7,444 bases of DNA from Bacillota bacterium (GTDB lineage Bacteria > Bacillota > Clostridia > Peptostreptococcales > Anaerovoracaceae), in NCBI GenBank assembly GCA_017431395.1, contig JAFRLD010000044.1, positions 1 to 7,444 on the forward strand, in the 5' to 3' direction. Position numbers and translations under genes: made by a program. The notes beneath the pieces were generated by a model. The model did not search any database, had not been told where the DNA came from, and saw only the letters and a program-made list of their open reading frames with translations. How positions within the stretch are numbered: the first letter of the stretch is position 1; each line of letters begins with the position of its first letter. This document shows, one piece after another, positions 5,082 to 7,444 of this stretch.

Positions 5082-7244
5082 ATGACTGATATGAACACAA
5101 GCAATTCTGTTCCTAAGCGGATCGCCGCTCTGCGGGATCTGATGCAGCAGGCTGGCATCGCCGCCTGCATCGTTCCAACCGCAGATCCTCATATGTCGGA
5201 ATATATCAGCGATCATTTCAATATCAGAGAATACATCACCGGATTCACCGGTTCCGCCGGCACTGCTGTCATCACTGACAGCGATGCCGGCCTCTGGACC
5301 GACAGCCGCTACTGGCTGCAGGCCGAGCAGGAACTGGCAGGATCCGGTATTCGTTTGTTCAAAGACGGCCTGCCAGACACGCCATCCGTGGAAGCATATT
5401 TGTGCGGGGCGCTTTCGGGCGGCGGTTCGGGCGTGGGCGCCGTTGATGGCCCGGTGGTCGCGGGGGCGGGCGCGGGCGCAGTTGATGGCCCGGGCGCGGG
5501 CGTTGTCTGCACGGACGGCCGGCTCATCAGTTCCGCACAGGCGGACCGTCTTCGCACTGCGTTCAAAGCCTGCCATCTGCATCTGGACACGGACCGGGAT
5601 CTCATTTCTGAGATCTACCCGGATGCCCCCCCGCTCAAGACGTTCGAGGTATTTGAACATCCGGTTTCCTATGCAGGCATATCACGAACAGAGAAGATCG
5701 ATCAGGTCCGCTCTCTGCTCGCAGAGCATGGAGCGGACGTACTGGTGCTCCCAATGCTGGATGACATTGCCTGGCTCCTGAATCTGCGTGGTTCCGACAT
5801 CCCCTGCAATCCGGTATTCTTCTCGTTCGTGATCATGACACGCGAGCAGACCCGGCTCTATGCGTTTATGGACCGGTTCCCGGCGGACCTTCAGGAGAAG
5901 CTGAAGCGGGACGCAGTCACACTGCTCCCTTATGAGCAGTTCTATGAAGATCTGGCGGACCTGTATCTTATATCGGACGGTGCTGGCGGTTCCTGTCCGG
6001 TGGACGGTGCAGGCGGTTCGGACCTGCCCGGCCTGACCGTCATGCTCGATCTGAAAACCTGCAGCGACCGCATCCGGCAGCTCCTTCCTGCCTCTGCCCG
6101 AGTGCTCGACCGGCCCAGTCCGGTCATGCGCATGAAGGCCATCAAAAATCCGGCCGAAATGGACGGGATCCGTACCGCCCACCTGCAAGACGGCATCGCC
6201 ATGTGCCGCTTCCTCTTCTGGTTAAAGCAGTCCGTATGTGGGTCCAAGAAAGCTACCGGATCCCAGCCGGAGAAAACCACCGGAACGCAGCCGGGATCCC
6301 CTCTCACAGAGCTTTCTGCCGCGTCGAAGCTCTCAGAATTCCGCAGCATGAGGGCCGGATTCATCGGAGACAGTTTTGATCCGATCGTAGCTTATGGCCC
6401 CCATGGTGCCATCGTGCACTATTCCGCCACAGAAGCGAGCGATATTGCCCTTCAGCCGGAGGGCCTGCTTTTGGTCGATTCCGGGGGCCAGTACGAAAAC
6501 GGGACCACCGACATCACCCGTACGATCGTAATGGGTCCTCTAAGCGATGAAGCCAAACATCTTTTCACCGCTGTCCTTCGTGGCCACATCGATCTGGCCC
6601 GTGCCAGGTTCCGTCGCGGCTGTACCGGGGCGAGTCTCGATATCCTCGCACATCAGCCTTTATGGGATCTCGGTCTGGACTATGGGCATGGGACCGGCCA
6701 CGGCGTCGGCGCCTTTCTGAACGTCCACGAAGATCCCATCCGGATCCATTGGGCTACCGGGCGAAAAGCTTCCAGGATCTCTGCGAAGGATAAGGCTTCC
6801 GCAAAAGGTGGACCGTCCCCAACCGGAACTACCGCCGCCGGAGCTTCCGCAACCGGAACTACCGCAGCTGCAACTCCGTCCGTATCCATAACTCCGGCCT
6901 CCTACACCGCTGCTGAACTTCCGGTCCTGACCGAGGGTATGCTGTTCTCCGATGAACCCGGCTTCTATGCTGCCGGCAAATTCGGGATCCGGCATGAGAA
7001 CCTGCTTCTTTGCGTCCCTGATCAGACCACCGAATACGGCGACTTCCTGAAGTTCGAACCGGTCACCCTCGTCCCATTCGATCTCGACGGGATCGATCCC
7101 GCTCAGATGCAGCCGGATGAGATCAGCTGGCTCAATGCTTATCATGAGCGCGTTTACACCGCGATCGCCCCACATCTGAACGAAGCCGAACGCGCCTGGC
7201 TGCGCGAAGCGACCCGGCCGATCGGAAGTACTTCCGCAGTCTAA
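5082..7244 (+). CDS. pepP: Aminopeptidase P family metallopeptidase (M24B) with low-complexity insertions
   Basis: This cytosolic metalloaminopeptidase is predicted to remove N-terminal residues preceding proline (Xaa-Pro). Creatinase-like N-terminal domains (about 10-165 and 190-345) precede the M24 pita-bread domain (about 355-650) and a short C-terminal module. All five expected metal ligands are present: Asp466 (LVDSGGQ), Asp477 (TTDITR), His540 (GTGHGVG), Glu625 (SDEPGFY) and Glu639 (RHENLL). At 720 residues it is longer than the roughly 600 usual for this three-domain type. The excess lies in four low-complexity stretches near 112-142 (Gly/Ala/Val), 299-314 (Gly/Ala/Asp), 387-407 (Thr/Gly/Gln/Pro) and 562-610 (Ala/Thr/Ser/Gly). 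The fourth falls between two metal ligands. Each holds a short in-frame DNA repeat. An AGGAG ribosome-binding site lies 10 bases before the ATG. It follows fba by 21 bases and is probably co-transcribed. Confidence 0.93.
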   Translation: MTDMNTSNSVPKRIAALRDLMQQAGIAACIVPTADPHMSEYISDHFNIREYITGFTGSAGTAVITDSDAGLWTDSRYWLQAEQELAGSGIRLFKDGLPDTPSVEAYLCGALSGGGSGVGAVDGPVVAGAGAGAVDGPGAGVVCTDGRLISSAQADRLRTAFKACHLHLDTDRDLISEIYPDAPPLKTFEVFEHPVSYAGISRTEKIDQVRSLLAEHGADVLVLPMLDDIAWLLNLRGSDIPCNPVFFSFVIMTREQTRLYAFMDRFPADLQEKLKRDAVTLLPYEQFYEDLADLYLISDGAGGSCPVDGAGGSDLPGLTVMLDLKTCSDRIRQLLPASARVLDRPSPVMRMKAIKNPAEMDGIRTAHLQDGIAMCRFLFWLKQSVCGSKKATGSQPEKTTGTQPGSPLTELSAASKLSEFRSMRAGFIGDSFDPIVAYGPHGAIVHYSATEASDIALQPEGLLLVDSGGQYENGTTDITRTIVMGPLSDEAKHLFTAVLRGHIDLARARFRRGCTGASLDILAHQPLWDLGLDYGHGTGHGVGAFLNVHEDPIRIHWATGRKASRISAKDKASAKGGPSPTGTTAAGASATGTTAAATPSVSITPASYTAAELPVLTEGMLFSDEPGFYAAGKFGIRHENLLLCVPDQTTEYGDFLKFEPVTLVPFDLDGIDPAQMQPDEISWLNAYHERVYTAIAPHLNEAERAWLREATRPIGSTSAV
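5442..5493. repeat. 39-bp-spaced in-frame repeat in pepP insertion 1
   Basis: GTTGATGGCCCGG occurs at 5442-5454 and 5481-5493, exactly 13 codons apart. The DNA around it is extremely G+C-rich and dominated by GGGCGCGGGC-type runs. It encodes a Gly/Ala/Val stretch with two VDGP units. It falls between creatinase-domain segments and looks like a recently expanded loop. Confidence 0.6.
5976..6019. repeat. 27-bp-spaced in-frame repeat in pepP insertion 2
   Basis: GACGGTGCTGGCGGTTC (5976-5992) and GACGGTGCAGGCGGTTC (6003-6019) differ at one base and are nine codons apart. They encode two DGAGGS units in a loop between predicted strands of the second domain. Confidence 0.6.
6249..6292. repeat. 24-bp-spaced in-frame repeat in pepP insertion 3
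   Basis: Two imperfect copies encode KATGSQP and KTTGTQP eight codons apart, in the linker just after the helix FLFWLKQSV at the start of the M24 domain. Confidence 0.5.
6820..6865. repeat. 30-bp-spaced in-frame repeat in pepP insertion 4
   Basis: CAACCGGAACTACCGC occurs at 6820-6835 and 6850-6865, exactly ten codons apart. A related GCTTCCGCAA also recurs near 6795 and 6844. The translated region has two TGTTAA units within a long Ala/Thr/Ser/Gly stretch between metal ligands His540 and Glu625. Confidence 0.6.
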
Positions 7245-7328
7245 ACTCGCCCTGCAAAAAAATGCTCGGTGATTTTTCCTTAATCAACTGTAAATTATTG
7301 GTATCGCAAGCTGATCCAAGCTGAGTTT

Positions 7329-7365
7329 TTGTAAAAAACGCGGTGATTCAAGGTGGTTTTTACAA
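7329..7365. repeat. AT-rich inverted repeat downstream of pepP
   Basis: TTGTAAAAAAC (7329-7339) and GTTTTTACAA (7356-7365) are complementary apart from one extra A, with a 16-base loop. It could act as a weak terminator for the fba-pepP operon or be part of a mobile-element end. The stem lacks the G+C-rich core of a typical intrinsic terminator, and no better terminator is visible after the pepP stop. Confidence 0.35.
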
Positions 7366-7377
7366 CAAATTGTGAAT

Positions 7378-7441
7378 GGTAAACTAAAATCCCCAGGAAA
7401 CGGCAAATAATTTTCCCCAAAAACGGCAAACAATTTTCCCC
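7378..7441. repeat. Array of three 17-bp motifs at the window edge, possible IS21-type element end
   Basis: GGTAAACTAAAATCCCC (7378-7394), GGCAAATAATTTTCCCC (7402-7418) and GGCAAACAATTTTCCCC (7425-7441) are three related units spaced 24 and 23 bases apart. The last two differ at a single base. Read on the minus strand the unit is GGGGAAAATTRTTTGCC. Multiple short repeats of this kind, with GGGGAAAATT cores, are what I recall from the ends of IS21-family elements. The rest of any element would lie beyond the window, so this is unproven. Iteron-like regulatory sites are the alternative. Confidence 0.5.
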
Positions 7442-7444
7442 ACC

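Noticed and set aside
4701..5660. Long minus-strand open frame (319 codons) opposite fba and pepP
   Set aside because: It spans the junction of two well-supported plus-strand genes, and its translation shows no family motifs. It is a G+C-driven shadow frame.
5682..6188. Minus-strand open frame opposite pepP
   Set aside because: It lies fully inside pepP, which has all M24B metal ligands, and it has no recognisable protein features.
7378..7441. CRISPR array
   Set aside because: There are only three short degenerate units with 6-7-base gaps, and these gaps are too short to be spacers.

Overview
This window looks like a chromosomal segment of a moderately G+C-rich member of the Bacillota, probably a Clostridia/Lachnospiraceae-type anaerobe. 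The reasons are the class II fructose-bisphosphate aldolase of the clostridial/Giardia-like type (about 322 aa), smpB lying next to ssrA, a Gram-positive-type signal peptidase I, and a three-domain aminopeptidase P of the long clostridial kind. The taxonomic placement is inferred from protein character only.

Layout. Two gene sets diverge from an intergenic region around 3776-3887. Leftward (minus strand) run an RluA-family pseudouridine synthase, a signal peptidase I homologue that has lost its catalytic residues, an apparently active signal peptidase I, smpB, a 108-aa coiled-coil protein of unknown function, and ssrA (tmRNA), which ends in a strong hairpin terminator at 270-304. Rightward (plus strand) run a small single-pass membrane protein, fba, and a 720-aa M24B aminopeptidase P. 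These three are tightly spaced and look like an operon. Positions 1-269 hold no gene. This stretch contains a second copy of the tmRNA 3' end (21-41) followed by a hairpin-rich, G+C-rich element with imperfect inverted ends. Positions 7245-7444 hold no gene. This stretch contains an inverted repeat and, at the window edge, three copies of a 17-bp motif that may be the end of an IS21-like element.

How the genes relate. SmpB and tmRNA form the trans-translation ribosome-rescue system. The tmRNA tag ends in Ala-Phe-Ala-Ala, a typical degron ending. The signal peptidase pair serves protein export: the downstream member keeps the Ser/Lys dyad, while the upstream member has alanine at both dyad positions. 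This resembles the inactive/active SpsA-SpsB pair of Staphylococcus aureus. Fba is a glycolytic enzyme and aminopeptidase P trims Xaa-Pro peptides.

Most notable points: (1) the pseudo-signal peptidase translationally overlapped with the pseudouridine synthase gene and directly upstream of the active enzyme; (2) low-complexity insertions in aminopeptidase P (four sites, one between two metal ligands) and in the pseudouridine synthase, each containing in-frame short DNA repeats; (3) the duplicated tmRNA 3' end, which suggests integration at ssrA; (4) the motif array at the right edge. I found no CRISPR array, no toxin-antitoxin pair and no complete mobile element.
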